NCBI GenBank assembly: GCA_016617855.1
Contig: JAECUM010006811.1
Span: forward strand, 62,001 to 126,000
Direction: 5' to 3'
From: Megalonaias nervosa
Lineage: Eukaryota; Mollusca; Bivalvia; Unionida; Unionidae
DNA: 64,000 nucleotides
Below, piece after piece: positions 11,040 through 23,005 of the stretch. Position 1 is the first letter of the stretch; every line of letters begins with the position of its first letter. The translations under genes and the position numbers were made by a program. A model generated the notes under the pieces. The model did no database searches. It had not been told where the DNA came from and saw only the letters and a program-made list of their open reading frames with translations.

Positions 11040-13000
11040 GTATAATACCTACATTATAGTTTTATGAACCAACATAGGATTTTGAGTTTAAATTCAAATT
11101 TCAATTTGAAAACTGGTTTGTGGCAATATATCTAGATGAAATCTGAAATCAAGGCTAATCTGTTTTTGTATCAAAGAGTTGATCCACTCTTCTGCACCAG
11201 TTTCACACTCAAGCTGCCTGGACCAAATTTTATGTTTACGATTTGCCTTTTTTGTCTTGTTTCTTATCAAGTCTTTACAATTAAAGATATTATTTTCTTT
11301 TACCCTAAGTAGGGATGTTTGTTGAGAATACACAAAAACTAGTTCCACTTAAAACTGAATTAAGAATATGTTGGGTCAAGTGTTTGTGAACAGTAGATGG
11401 TTAATTTCTTCATAATGATTAAGCATAAATTGCATCATGCCAGAATACTTTTATTAGATTTAAAGATGTCTTTCAGTTTAGTTTCTTCTAATTTAAATAA
11501 TTGTGTACCTCTAAATTATCCAAATATTTGTTCATTAACCAGTTTTTGCCAAAAACCATCTTTGTTTACTAATGATATCTAATCCAGAAAAGTGTTATGA
11601 AACATTAATGAGAGCAAGTGAATCAGTTTAATTTCATTTTAAAACAGCTATATGAATGTCTTTATTAACCTTCATACTTTTACCATCCCAAATGAACTGG
11701 ACCAATTATGTATTCAGCTCATTTTCTATATGGGGTGGAAGATTTGGTAGTGGTGATAAAAGATGCATGAATTTAGGCAAATTCAAGGGTTTTATTGATG
11801 TAATTTTCCAATAAGAGCAAAATTTCTTCTGCTATGCCAGTCAAGCAGTTTCTTTACTTTCTTCAACTTTGTCAAATAATTAGTAATATCCTCCAAGTTG
11901 AAAGAGAATCTAAATTTGGATGTTGACAAGTTAATTTATAGAGATATTTTTACATTAGAAAGTTTGTTTTACATTTACAATCCAAGTAGCTTTTGATCCA
12001 AAAACATTACATTACAGACCTGATACCAAGGCAAAGTCATTCAAAAACTGCATAGAGACAAAGGAGAACCATCAGATCATGAAAAAGTATCCTCAGCATA
12101 CTGCCCTAATTTGAACTCCATTTCAGTTTATAAAAATGCTTCAAATATTTGTATCCTTTTTTATCTTTATTGCAAGAAAATAAATTCCTATTATAAATAA
12201 GTGTGGTGCTAAATGGTCTCCCTGGCAACAACCTCTGTCCAAATAAAAAATTGGGATCAGTGTCAGTGTCTATTATTACTGACTCAACATTTTGATTTAT
12301 TTCAGAATAAACTAACAAGTGACAGATATGTTTTACAAAAGTTAAAAAATTTCAGAGCATACAAAACAAGAATCCAAAATAGGAATGAATTTGATTGCTC
12401 AGTTCTCTCCTTATAGACACCTTTAAGAGTATATTATGACTATATGTTGCAGTGTAATGTTGGTGACAGATCTTTCTTCACAGTCGAATATTTCATAATA
12501 TCAATTCACATGCCATAAACCATCCAATAGGAAATAATTCTTCTAATAACCCACTTGACTCCACCAGTCATTGAGAAATTAACCCAAACTTGTCAGCAGG
12601 TTTTATTATTAGAAACCTCAATAGCAACACCAGCACTATTGCTAAATTTATGGCTAAAAATACACGTATAGGTCTCATGGTACTAATTCAGTTCCCATAG
12701 TAACCCTTGTAAATCAGTGGTTTTGAAAACTCACTAACTTTAAATTTCTGATGGTTCATGATCAGAACTATATCAGTATCAACATATCCTTGATGATGGC
12801 TTCTGTTTAGAGAAAACCATATGAGCCACAGCATTTTTTGGATGTACATGTGTTCAATACATGTTTTCAATTTTGCACCATGATCCAGTTACTAGTTTCA
12901 TTAATGGGTTTCCAAATTCAGGTCTGTAACAGGACTGAAATTCTATCAGTAGAACATTGTCTCTTTTTTTCAGTTACAACAAGGATAAACTCTGGAAAGA
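11040..13000 (-). mobile_element. Degenerate L1/Tx1-like LINE, 5'-truncated reverse transcriptase remnant
   Basis: On the - strand several frames together recall the reverse transcriptase of L1/Tx1-type non-LTR elements. Near 12,200-12,245 one frame reads RGCCQGDHLAP then HLFI (the 'RGCRQGDPLSPYLF' motif). Near 12,040-12,110 another reads QYAEDTFS then SDGSPLSLYAV (the 'YADD' region). Near 11,680-11,800 another reads SIKPLNLPKFMHLLSPLPN (the post-RT 'IK...LPKL..LL..LP' segment) then QFIWDGKSMKVNK. Stops and frameshifts are frequent, so it is dead. Clade and ends are approximate. Confidence 0.75.
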
Positions 13001-13020
13001 TTTTTTTTTCTTCACAAAAT

Positions 13021-13022
13021 GT

Positions 13023-13079
<57 letters not shown>
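13021..13079. repeat. TA microsatellite
   Basis: An uninterrupted TA dinucleotide run. Confidence 0.95.
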
Positions 13080-13083
<4 letters not shown>

Positions 13084-13734
13084 TCACTCATTTCCATATT
13101 GGTTCCTATTCTTCCATATCATCATCATTACTGTGAGTCCTATGTCTACCCTTGATTTACTTAACAGACCTGTGTATGGCAGTAAAATGCATAAGAAACA
13201 TCATGCATAGTTGTACTTGTCAAAGATTGCATCAGTGAATATTAATTACATCATGCATAGTTCTGCTTGTCAAAAGATTGCATTAGTGAATATTAAATTT
13301 ATTGCAAGTTCATGAATACCATCAACAGCAATGGTGCATTTCAGACAACATTTAAGTATTTGAGTTGCATTTAACAAAATCAGAAATGCATTAAAATAAA
13401 TCTATGTAATCAAAAGTTTCCTTTTTGGCTGTCACCATTTAGCTGTCTTCAATTGTAAGAAAGAAATATATAATCAGCCTTGTCCTGTTATGTGATAAAT
13501 AAGTAAAAGGTTAGATTGACCATCTGTATGTACATATAATACTAAAGAAAAGGATATTTAAATGACAAATAAATTCCTCCAAAACACATAGAATTTAAAA
13601 CTAAAGTAAGATGGGCTAATTAAAATATAGAATATGAGTTCCAAAACTTTCACTGAATGAATTTGATGGGACATGAACTCATGAAGGGTCATCACCGTTG
13701 AGAATGGAGGTGGAGACTGTAATATTGACTGAAT
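13080..13734. other. Intronic sequence with a short duplication
   Basis: A ~48-bp segment (CATCATGCATAGTT then CTTGTCAAAGATTGCAT) occurs twice at about 13200-13300. Nothing else is recognised. Confidence 0.5.
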
Positions 13735-13900
13735 GAGCATTGTGTTTTATTGTTACTATTTAATATATGTGTGTGAACATTTTGTTTTATTGTTGCTGTG
13801 TAATATTGACTGTGAGCATTGTGTTGTTATTGTTGCTGTTTCATATTAAGTGTCTGAGCATTGTGTTTAAATTGTTGTTGTTGTCTGAGCAGTGATAAAT
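13735..13900. repeat. ~45-bp diverged tandem repeat, about 3-4 copies
   Basis: The unit contains TGAGCATTGTGTTTTATTGT then TGCTGTTTAATATTGACTG. Confidence 0.75.
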
Positions 13901-13964
13901 AAAATGTGAAGAAAACAAGATAAATATCAAATCCAATTATGAAAGGTATTGTTTTTTCCATTTT

Positions 13965-14115
13965 GTTTATCATCCCTTATCCTGCGTTCTGCATTTGTGT
14001 TTTTTTTTTCCAAATATATTAATTATTTGAATTGTGTTCATTCTGCATTCTGTTAGCACTCCTTTTTTTTGTTTCACTAGTATTATTACATGTTTCAGGG
14101 TTTGTGCATGGTATT
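13965..14115. repeat. Old dispersed repeat, also at about 29665-29820
   Basis: The two segments share, in order, TTCTGCAT, AATTATTTGAATT-like, TTCATTCTGCA-TCTGTT, a TGGTAT/TAGTATTATTAC block and TTGTTTCA-like words. Divergence is high and the element type is unknown. Confidence 0.4.
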
Positions 14116-14244
14116 GATTTTAGCAGGTGTTTAGTGACTGCATTATATACAGTCTTAGTTACTTAATGTACAGTGTATATTCATAAATATGGAATTAATT
14201 TCAAACACAGAGTAATTCTCTTCATTGACAGCATGAGAAACTTA

Positions 14245-14431
14245 GGGCTGTTCCATTAAAACATCCATGGGACCCAGGAAAGGCACTTTTAAAGTGGCGT
14301 ACTCACCCATAGATGCAGTTTAGAATTTTCTTATCATTTAAATATGAACTCTGTGAAATCAGAGTACCCTGGAATATATTTTTAAAAAACAGCCTTCCCT
14401 GGGTACCATGTATGTTTATATGGGACAGCCC
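14245..14431. mobile_element. 187-bp MITE with ~40-bp terminal inverted repeats
   Basis: The left end GGGCTGTTCCATTAAAACAT pairs with the right end read in reverse complement (GGGCTGTCCCATATAAACAT). The inner parts CCATGGGACCCAGGAAAGGC and CATGGTACCCAGGGAAGGC also pair. There is no coding capacity. The flanks (TTA and TGA) do not give a clean target duplication. Confidence 0.85.
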
Positions 14432-14498
14432 TGAAAGTACATACAGAAAATGATATTGCATTAGTATACATGCATTAAAGATTATATTTTTTCTTCAG

Positions 14499-14681
14499 AT
14501 TTTAAAGGTGATAGGAAACAAAAATGCCAATGACTTTTGGGATAGGAAAACAACTCCAAAAGACCAAATAAATGAGAATTCATTGCCAGAGGTACGACAA
14601 AAGTTTATCCACCAGAAATACAGGGAGAAGAAATTCTGTAACCTACACCACCTCAGCCCAGACAAAAACAGCCTTAACATG
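14499..14681 (+). CDS. ARAP: ARAP exon: ArfGAP C-terminal half
   Basis: A 183-bp exon (61 codons, phase 0 at both ends) between TTTTTTCTTCAG and GTAAAT. It starts ILKVIGNKNANDFW, the conserved 'GN..AN.FW' element of ArfGAP domains. It continues to PEVRQKFIHQKYREKKFCNL, matching the 'R..FI..KYREKKF' element that closes the ArfGAP fold, and then a short HHLSPDKN linker toward the ankyrin region. It is the longest exon in the window. Confidence 0.96.
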
Positions 14682-14764
14682 GTAAATTTTGCTTTCATAC
14701 AGGCAACACAAACTTCATTACAAATTAGTTTTTATCCCACTTGTATTAATATAGTAGGAAATAT

Positions 14765-14892
14765 GTGTCATATGGTGGGACGTGTGTGTATGGTGGGACA
14801 TATATGTCACTTTACTGGTGGGACATATGTGTCATGTGCTGGGACAGGTGTCATATGCTGGGACATGTGTAGTGTGGTGGGACATGTGTCTA
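14765..14892. repeat. ~25-bp diverged tandem repeat
   Basis: Repeated GGTGGGACATGTGTCAT-like segments, about five copies, upstream of the larger 35-bp array. Confidence 0.75.
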
Positions 14893-14954
14893 ATTTTACT
14901 GATGACAACAGTGTCCTCATTATTGAGATTGTAAAACTTTTGTGTTCAAGTTTT

Positions 14955-16320
14955 TGCAAGTCAGATATGGGGGATACATCAACACATGGATATAAGTGAG
15001 ATAAAGGTGATACATCAACACATGGATACAAGTCAGATATGGGGGATACATCAACACGTGGATGCAAGTCAATTATGGGGGATACATCACATGGATACAA
15101 GTCAGATATGGGGGAATACATCAACACATGGATACAAGTCAGATATGGGGGATACATCAACACATGGATACAAGTGAGATAAAGAGGATACATCAACACA
15201 TGGATACAAGTCAAATAAAGTGGGATACATCAAAGCATGGATACAAGTCAGATAATGGGAATACATCAACACATGGATACAAGTCAGATAATGGGAATAC
15301 ATCAACACATGGATGCAGATCAGGTGTGGATACATCAACACATGGATACAAATCAGATAAAGTGAGATACATCAACACATGGATACAAGTCTGATAAGGG
15401 GAATGCATCAACACATGAATACAAGTCAGATGTGGATACATCAACACATGGATGCAAGTCGGATAAAGTGGGATACATCAACACATGGATACAAGTGAGA
15501 TAAGGGGAATACATCAACACATGAATGCAAGTCAGATGTGGATACATCAACACATGGATGCAAGTCAGATATAAGGGGATACATTAATATATGGATGCAG
15601 GTTACATACAGAGGAATACATCAACACATGGATACAAGTCAGATATAGGGGATATGTCAACACATGCAACTAAGATACAGTGGGGATATGTCAGTACATG
15701 ATTGTGAGTCAGAGATCAGGATATGTCAATACATGGATACAAGTCAGATACAGGGGAATACATGAACACATGGATACAAGTCAGATAAGAGGAATACATC
15801 AATGCATGAATGCAAGTCAGATGTGGATACATCAACACATGGATGCAAGTCAGATATAGGGGGATACATTAATATATGGATGCAGGTTACATACAGAGGA
15901 ATACATCAACACTTGGATACAAGTCAGATATAGGGGGATACATTAATATATGGATGCAGGTTACATACAGAGGAACACATCAACACATGGATACAAGTCT
16001 GATACAGGGGATATGTCAACACATGCAACTAAAATACAGTGGGGATACATCAGCACATGGATGTAAGTCAGAGATCAGGATACATCAATACATGCACTCA
16101 AGTCAAATCCGGGGATACATCAAAACATGGGTGCAGGTCAATTAAAGGGGGATACACCAAAAAATAGATGCAAGTCAGATCCAGGGGGATACATCATCAG
16201 ATGGATGCAAGTCAGATCCAGGGGGAAACATCAACAGATGGATGCAGGTCAATTACAGGGGGATACATCACAACATGGATGCAAGTCAGATGTAGGGGGA
16301 TCCTACACAACATGGATTTG
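14955..16320. repeat. ~35-bp minisatellite, about 38 copies
   Basis: The unit resembles CATCAACACATGGATACAAG then TCAGATATGGGGGATA. A second-order pattern is visible: blocks with ATTAATATATGGATGCAGGTTACATAC recur at about 15583, 15868 and 15944. The frames on both strands that run through it are artefacts. Confidence 0.95.
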
Positions 16321-16334
16321 CTGTGTACTTGCTG

Positions 16335-16640
16335 CACATTTGCTGCTTGAATACTTATATTACAAGAGTTGTATGAACTGCATTACCACATGACATTCAC
16401 AGCTTGAATACTTATGTTACAAGAGTTGTAGGAACTGCATTTCCACATATGACATTCACAGCTTAAACACTTATGTTACAAGAGTTGTATGAATTGCATT
16501 TCTACTTATGACATTCATGGCTTGAACACTTATGTTATGTTGTATGAATTGTTGTATTTAGTGCGTATGACATGTGCAGCTTGAACCCATTATAAGAGCT
16601 GTATGAATTGCATTTACCACATGTGACATTGATAAAAATT
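16335..16640. repeat. ~59-bp tandem repeat, about 5 copies
   Basis: The unit contains CTTGAATACTTATGTTACAA then GAGTTGTATGAACTGCATTT and CACATATGACATTCACAG. It ends 15 bases before the next exon. Confidence 0.9.
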
Positions 16641-16654
16641 TTCTATTTCAAAAG

Positions 16655-16723
16655 GCATTACTCCAGAGTGTGAAAACAGCTGATGTTCTGACCACCATGG
16701 AGATTCTTTTCTCAGGGGCAGAT
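16655..16723 (+). CDS. ARAP: ARAP exon: start of ankyrin-like region
   Basis: A 69-bp exon (23 codons, phase 0/0) with acceptor TTTCTATTTCAAAAG and donor GTAAGT. The peptide ALLQSVKTADVLTTMEILFS plus GAD resembles the ankyrin-like helices that follow ArfGAP in ARAP proteins (the 'L..AV.T.D...T..L...GA' pattern). The exon is flanked by unrelated minisatellites on both sides. Confidence 0.9.
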
Positions 16724-16879
16724 GTAAGTTACTTAGCAGCAACAGACAAAAAACTATTTTTGACTCTTTCCTATCTCCTCATCTATTTTCATCTCACTTG
16801 TTTTCTTCCATGCATTCTAATCAGCGAATAAAATTTCCAATCCTGATTGTAAAACTAAGTGTTGTAGATGTATAATTTG

Positions 16880-18194
16880 TAACAGTAGTCTAAACTGTGC
16901 CTCGTACCATGATATTTAATGACTGTATACAAATATACCAAACTGTCTTGGGTACAGTGACATTGCATGACTTTATGCACAAAATCCAAGTTGCCCCTGT
17001 TACCATGATATATTATGACTTTATATAACATATTCCAAGTTGATCTGTCACCATGCAGTTGCATGACTTATGCACTTGGTCCACAGTTGCCCTGGTACCA
17101 TGATATAGGACAACTGAATTCACAATCCAAGTTTACCTGGTGGTATAATATTGCATGATTTTATGCACATAATCCAAGTTGCCCCAGATACAATGATAAA
17201 ACATGACCTTATACACATATTCCACATTGATCTGGTACCATGATATTGCATGAATGTATACACATAGACCAAGTTGCTCCTGAAACCATGATAGTGCATG
17301 ACTGTATACACATAGTCCAGGGTGACCTGGTGCATGACTATACACATGGTCCAAGTTTCCCCAGGAACCATGATGTTGCATGACTGTATACACATAGTCC
17401 AAATTTCTCCCTGGAACCATGGTTTGCATGACTGTATACACATAGTCCAGGGTGATCTGGTATCATGATATTGCATGACTGTATGCACATAGTCTAAATA
17501 TACCCTGGCTCCATGATATTGGATGACTATACACATATTCCAAGATGACCTGGTATCTTGATATTGCATGACTGTATACACATAGTCCAAGATGACCTGG
17601 TACAATGATATTGGATGACTGTATACAAATAGTCCAAGGTGACCTGGTACAGTGATATTGGATGACTATACACATATTCCGATATGACCTGGTACAATGA
17701 TATTGCATGACTGTATACACGTAGTCCAAGGTGATCTGGTATCATAATATTATATGACTGTATACACATATTCCAAGATGACCTAGTATCATAATATTGC
17801 ATGACTGTATGCACATATTCCAAGGTGACCTGGTACCATGATATTGCATGACTGTATACATGTAGTCCAAGGTTATCTGGTACCATGATATTGCATGACT
17901 GTATGCACGAAGTCCAAGGTGACCTGGTATCATAATATTGCATAAATTTATACACATATTCCAAGATGACCTGGTACCATGATATTGCATGACTGTATAC
18001 ATGTAGTTCAAGGTGACCTGGTATCATAATATTGCATGACTGTATACACATATTCCAAGGTGACCTGGTACAATGATATTGCATGACTGTATACATGAAG
18101 TCCAAGGTGACCTGGTATCATAATATTGCATGACTGTATACACATGGTCCAAGATAACCTGGTACCATGATATTGCATGACTGTATACACATAG
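16880..18194. repeat. 47-bp minisatellite, left part (about 28 copies)
   Basis: The unit resembles TCCAAGGTGACCTGGTACCA then TGATATTGCATGACTGTATACACATAG. Units at the left edge are most diverged. A SINE interrupts it at 18208, and a lone unit lies far to the right at about 19665-19715. Confidence 0.95.
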
Positions 18195-18207
18195 TCCAAG
18201 GGGACCT

Positions 18208-18521
18208 GGGACTGCTCCGGTGGCCTAGTGGTTAGAGCATCTGCCTTGGATGCGGAAGGTCGTGGGTTCAATCCCCGGCTGAGTCATACCAAAGACTTAC
18301 AAAAATGGTACTAACAGCTGCCTCACTTGGCACTCAGCATTAAGAAGTTAGTGTTAGGACTGGTCGGCCTGGTATCAGGATAATGTGACTGGGTGGGACA
18401 TCATGCTACATGTCTGCGGCATGATGCCCCAGTGCTAGACATCACTGTAAACTGCCACACTGTAAGCATTGTAGCGATATGACTGAAAAATTGTTAAAGC
18501 TATGTTACAAAAAAATCCAAA
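18208..18521 (+). mobile_element. tRNA-derived SINE (family 1), full length
   Basis: The 5' end carries RNA polymerase III boxes: TGGCCTAGTGGTTAGAGCAT (box A) and GGTTCAATCCC (box B, about 18265). A ~240-bp body and an A-rich tail follow. It is flanked by a 13-bp target duplication, TCCAAGG-G/T-GACCT, at 18195-18207 and 18522-18534 (one mismatch). It sits inside the 47-bp array, so both borders are clear. Confidence 0.92.
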
Positions 18522-18700
18522 TCCAAGGTGACCTAGTATCATGATATTGCATGACTGTATACACGTAGTCCAAAGTGACCTTGTACAGTGATATTGGATG
18601 ACTATACACATATTCCAAGATGACTTGGTACCATGATATTGCATGACTGTATACACGTGGTCCAAGGTGACCTGGTACCATGATATTGCATGACACCTAA
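18522..18700. repeat. 47-bp minisatellite, right part (about 4 copies)
   Basis: The array continues after the SINE with the same unit and fades at about 18695. Confidence 0.92.
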
Positions 18701-18759
18701 AAGCAAAGTAAGCAGTTGACCATGATGACCAGGAATCACTGAAGTGCTGTTTGGCAGCA

Positions 18760-18940
18760 TCCTGAAACAAGGCAAAATTTATACTGTCCAATACTGAATT
18801 AGTTTATAAGAGAACAACATCTGAAACAAAGCAAAATTTATACTGTCCAATTCTGAATTGGTTTTTAAGAGAGCAACATCTGAAACAAGGCAAAATTTAT
18901 ACTGTCCAATACTGAATTAGTTTGTAAGAGAACAACTTCA
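18760..18940. repeat. ~64-bp tandem repeat, about 3 copies
   Basis: The unit contains GAAACAAGGCAAAATTTATA then CTGTCCAATACTGAATTAG and TAAGAGAACAACATCT. Confidence 0.9.
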
Positions 18941-19690
18941 GATCTGCTAAATTACCTGAAATACAAAAAACACCCACTCATGGGATAATCAAGATGTCAA
19001 AATTCTGAATGGTCATGTTGCTCATACTGGCATTTCCATTCATTGTACAATGAATATGGAAGAGGGATCATGGCAAAGTTGACAAAACCATAATGCCTTA
19101 ATCAATCTAGCCTAATTTCATTCTGATAATTTCTACACCTGATTAGTATAAATAATTTAATTTTGATAAGCAGCTTACAAAACCAGTAGAGACATCGACT
19201 TTATGCATAAATTTTTTTACATCTTTGAACTCTGATCTAGTTACATTGCAGGTCAATTTGTATGTTTCTCATTGTGAGATTTTCATGATGAATTCAGTGC
19301 TGCTTGTAGAACATGTCAAGATTGTCCCTGAAATAACTTGAAGATGTAATTTTGAGTTAATGCCCTTTTTATCTTTAGTCCATTTTCAACACTAAGCAAA
19401 TTTTTTTTTTATGATACCTATATTTATTTGTTTAGTCCCAATAAAAAAGTGTAATCACAACCCCGAAAATATAATTTAATTAGATCTGGATTACAGTGGT
19501 TTTAATGCAGCTTGGAGTTGGTGGGTGTGGTGTGTCAAGAAATACTAAAGCTGACAAAAATGATAAATTTTAAAGCTTTATTAACATCAGTGAATATTTG
19601 AGTTATATCCATTGTATTAAATAAATATTCATATAGAAAATTTTGATACTCATTTCAGGTTTAATACATGTAGTCCATGTTGTCCCTGGT
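18941..19690. other. Intronic sequence
   Basis: No exon seen. One isolated diverged unit of the upstream 47-bp minisatellite (GTAGTCCATGTTGTCCCTGG) lies near 19670-19715. Confidence 0.5.
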
Positions 19691-19709
19691 ACCGTGTCAT
19701 TGTATGGTA

Positions 19710-20940
19710 TTACTGTTTCTAATTGGGTATAAACTAGGACTTTACAATTTGTAATTGGGTATAAACTAGGACTTTACTGTTTGTAATTGGGTATAAACTA
19801 GGACTTTACTATTTCTTATTGGGTATAATCTAGGACTTTACTATTTCTAACTGGGTGTAATCTAGGTCTTTACTGTTTCCAATTGGGTATAAACTAGGAC
19901 CTTACTGTTTAAAATTGGGTATAAACTAGGACTTTACTGTTTCTAATTGGGTATAAACTAGGACTTTACCATATCTGATTTGGTATAAATTAGGATTTTA
20001 CCATTTCTAATTGGGTATAAACTAGGGTTTTACTGTTTCTGATTGGGTATAAACTAGGGCTTTACTATTTCTAATTGGGTATGAACTAGGACTTTACCAT
20101 TTTCAATTGGGTATAAACTGGACTTTTCTGTTTCTAATTGGGTATAAACTAGGGCTTTACTGTTTCCACTTGGGTATAAACTAGGATTTTGCTGTTTCTA
20201 ATTGGGTATAAACTAGGACTTTACTGTTTCTAATTTGGTATAAACTAGTACTTTACTGTTTCTGATTTGGTATAAACAAGAATTTCACTGTTTCTAATTG
20301 GGTATAAACTCAGACTTTGCTGTTTCTAATTGGGTATAAACTAGTACTTTACTGTTTCTAATTGGGTATAAACTAGGACTTTACTATTTCTAATTGGGTA
20401 TAAACTAGGATTTACCATTTCTAATTCGGTTATAAACTAGGATTTTACCATTTCTAATTGGGTATAAACTAGTACTTTATTGTTTCTAATTCGGTATAAA
20501 CAAGAATTTTACTGTTTGTAATTAGGTGTAAACTAGGGCTTTACCATTTCCAATTGGGTATAAACTGGACTTTTCTGTTTCAAATTATGTATAAACTGAG
20601 GCTTTACTGTTTCCACTTGGGTATAAACTAGGATTTTACTGTTTCTAATTGGGTATAAACTAGGACTTTACTGTTTCTAATTTGGTATAAACTAGGAGTT
20701 TACAATTTCTGATTGGGTATAAACTAGGATTTACCATTTCTAATTCGGTTATGACTAGGATTTTACCATTTCTAATTGGGTATAAACTAGTACTTTACTG
20801 TTTCTAATTCATTATAAACAAGAATTTTACTGTTTCTAATTGGGTATAAACTCAGACTTTGCTGTTTCTAATCGGGTATAAACTAGGACTTTACTATTTA
20901 TTATTGAGTTAAAACTAGGTCTTTATCCTTTATAATTGAT
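19710..20940. repeat. ~32-bp minisatellite, about 39 copies
   Basis: The unit resembles TTTCTAATTGGGTATAAACT then AGGACTTTACTG. Longer blocks are repeated (for example the run around 20085-20290 and that around 20540-20700), showing higher-order duplication. Confidence 0.95.
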
Positions 20941-21930
20941 TACATACCAGCATACACATAATATGGTACTAGAGAAAGTCAAAATGAGAATGAAAATAAT
21001 TTAAGATTAGCAGTTCTGATTGCTAATTTGTTTGGACATTTCATATTTAGCTCAGTCTTTTATATTTGTAGGTGAAATATGCTGATCCATGTGACCCAAA
21101 TCTAACAGGTATCTTTATTTACAATAAGTGAACTGTTTTTTTTTTGTTTGCCTAATAGATGTCTATACTATTTGTGTGTAATCCTCACTACATTTGCAAA
21201 CATCACACATATCAAACTTCCATGAGGCACCAGTAGAGTTTTAACTTGGTATTTATCCATCTGAGGAACATGTTATCTGTATACTTGGGTACAAACATGA
21301 GAAAGATAAATTGATGTTCATATATTTGTGGTAAAAATTGTATGTGAACATACCGTTACCCTTGATTCACGACCATGTGTATAGTTAATCAGTCATTTCA
21401 TAGGTAATTGCTGTTCGACATAGATGGATGAAATGTATCCATTGGCATTCCAAAATGGACATGTAATGGCTGTTCTTTTACTTATATTTTAAGCTAAATT
21501 TGACATTGTAGGTATATACATGTATATCTTCCAAACATTCTGTGATGTTGTTCAGTAATAATCATTTCATAACCTTTCTTTAGAAAGTCATCGATTATAT
21601 TTTTCAGCAAAATCGGCCTTATAGAAACAGAATGATGTATTTTATAACTGTGTAGTCTCTGCCAGCAGCAAATAAACCTTTCAGTGTTCATTCATAATTA
21701 ATGATCAGAAGTTCAAAATAAAAAGGGTTCAATTTCCTGTATTCAATTTTGAATATTCAATCTATTTATAATTGTTTAGCAGAGAGCTTAATCACATTTT
21801 TGTAGTCATTTTTGCTACTCTGGTAAACACAAATCATTTTATTTTCTATTGTTTCTAAGACACCTTTCTGCCAATTTCATGAAGATATGCAGGCCAAAAC
21901 TAATTAGGTGATGATTTTTTTTTATTCCAG
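20941..21930. other. Unique intronic sequence around a small exon
   Basis: Apart from the 37-bp exon at 21072, nothing is recognised. This is one of the few array-free stretches. Confidence 0.5.
21072..21108 (+). CDS. ARAP: ARAP exon: ankyrin-like region, second piece
   Basis: A 37-bp exon, entered in phase 0 and left in phase 1, between TATATTTGTAG and GTATCT. It encodes VKYADPCDPNLT. The sequence is short and individually weak, but the phases fit the exons on both sides. The peptide corresponds to the loop between ankyrin-like helices in ARAPs (a D-P pair then a polar turn). Confidence 0.8.
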
Positions 21931-21971
21931 TGTTGGAAGTGGCAAGGGAGGCCAAGCAGAATCTTCAGGCT
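21931..21971 (+). CDS. ARAP: ARAP exon: ankyrin-like region, third piece
   Basis: A 41-bp exon after a strong acceptor (TTTTTTTTTATTCCAG) with donor GTAAGT; entered in phase 1, left in phase 0. The peptide VLEVAREAKQNLQA matches the ARAP pattern 'P..LAEKAGQ.LQ' that precedes the next helix. The 822-bp intron before it is one of the few here without a minisatellite. Confidence 0.87.
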
Positions 21972-22039
21972 GTAAGTTTTTTGTCTCTTCCTTTTTAACA
22001 CTCAGCTTCAGAAAGTGGTTTAGGATTCACTATGTCACT

Positions 22040-23005
22040 CTATTTGTGCATCCATCTTTCAGTCTGTCAGACCTTTCTGTCTAGATCTATCTGTCTCTTA
22101 GACCTTTCTGGCTAGATAACAGTCTGTCAGACCTTTTTGTCTAGATCTATCTGTCTGTCAGACCTTTTTGTCTAGATCTATCTGTCTGTCAGACCTTTCT
22201 GTCTAGATCTTTCAGTTTGTTAGACCTTTCTGTCAAGTTCCTTCAGTCTGCTAGACCTTTCTATCTAAATATGCCTATAAGTCTGTCAGACCTTTCTGTA
22301 TAGATCTATCAGTCTGTCAGATCATTATGTCAGTCTATCAGTCAATTAGACCTTTCTGTCTAGATCTATCAGTCTGTTAGACCTTTCTATCTAGATGTAT
22401 TGGTCTTTTAAACCTTTCTGTTTAGATTTGTCAGTCTGTCAGACCTTTCTGTATAGATCTATCAGTCTGTCAGATCATTATGTCAGTCAGTCAATTAGAC
22501 CTTTCTGTCTAGATCTATCAGTCTGTTAGACCTTTCTATCTAGATGTATCAGTCTTTTAAACCTTTCTGTTTAGATTTGTCAGTCTGTTAGACCTTTCTG
22601 TATAGATCTATCAGTCTGTTAGACCTTTCTGTCTAGATCTATCAGTCTATTAGATCTTTCTGTCTAGATCTATCAGTCTGTTAGATCTTTCTGTCTAGAT
22701 CTATCAGTCTGTTAGATCTTTCTGTCTAGATCTATCAGTCTGTTAGATCTTTCTGTCTAGATCTATCAGTCTATTAGACCTTTCTGTCTAGATCTATCAG
22801 TCTGTTAGATCTTTCTGTCTAGATCTATCAGTCTGTTAGATCTTTCTGTCTAGATCTATCAGTCTGTTAGATCTTTCTGTTCAGATCTTTCAGTCCATTA
22901 GATCTTTCTGTCGAGATCTTTCAGTCTGTTTGATTTTTCTGTCCAGATCTTTCAGTCTGTTTGATTTTTCTGTCTAGATATTCCTATGAGTCTGTTAGAC
23001 TTCCA
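22040..23005. repeat. 31-bp minisatellite, about 30 copies
   Basis: The unit resembles AGACCTTTCTGTCTAGATCT then ATCAGTCTGTT. The central units (22620-22880) are nearly identical; the edges are diverged. Confidence 0.95.

Noticed and set aside
14955..16320. Possible CRISPR-like direct repeats
   Set aside because: Units are contiguous, diverged and without unique spacers; the genome is animal.
18208..18280. Possible tRNA gene (clear box A and box B)
   Set aside because: Continues into a SINE body with A-rich tail and target duplication; the arms are not those of an intact tRNA.
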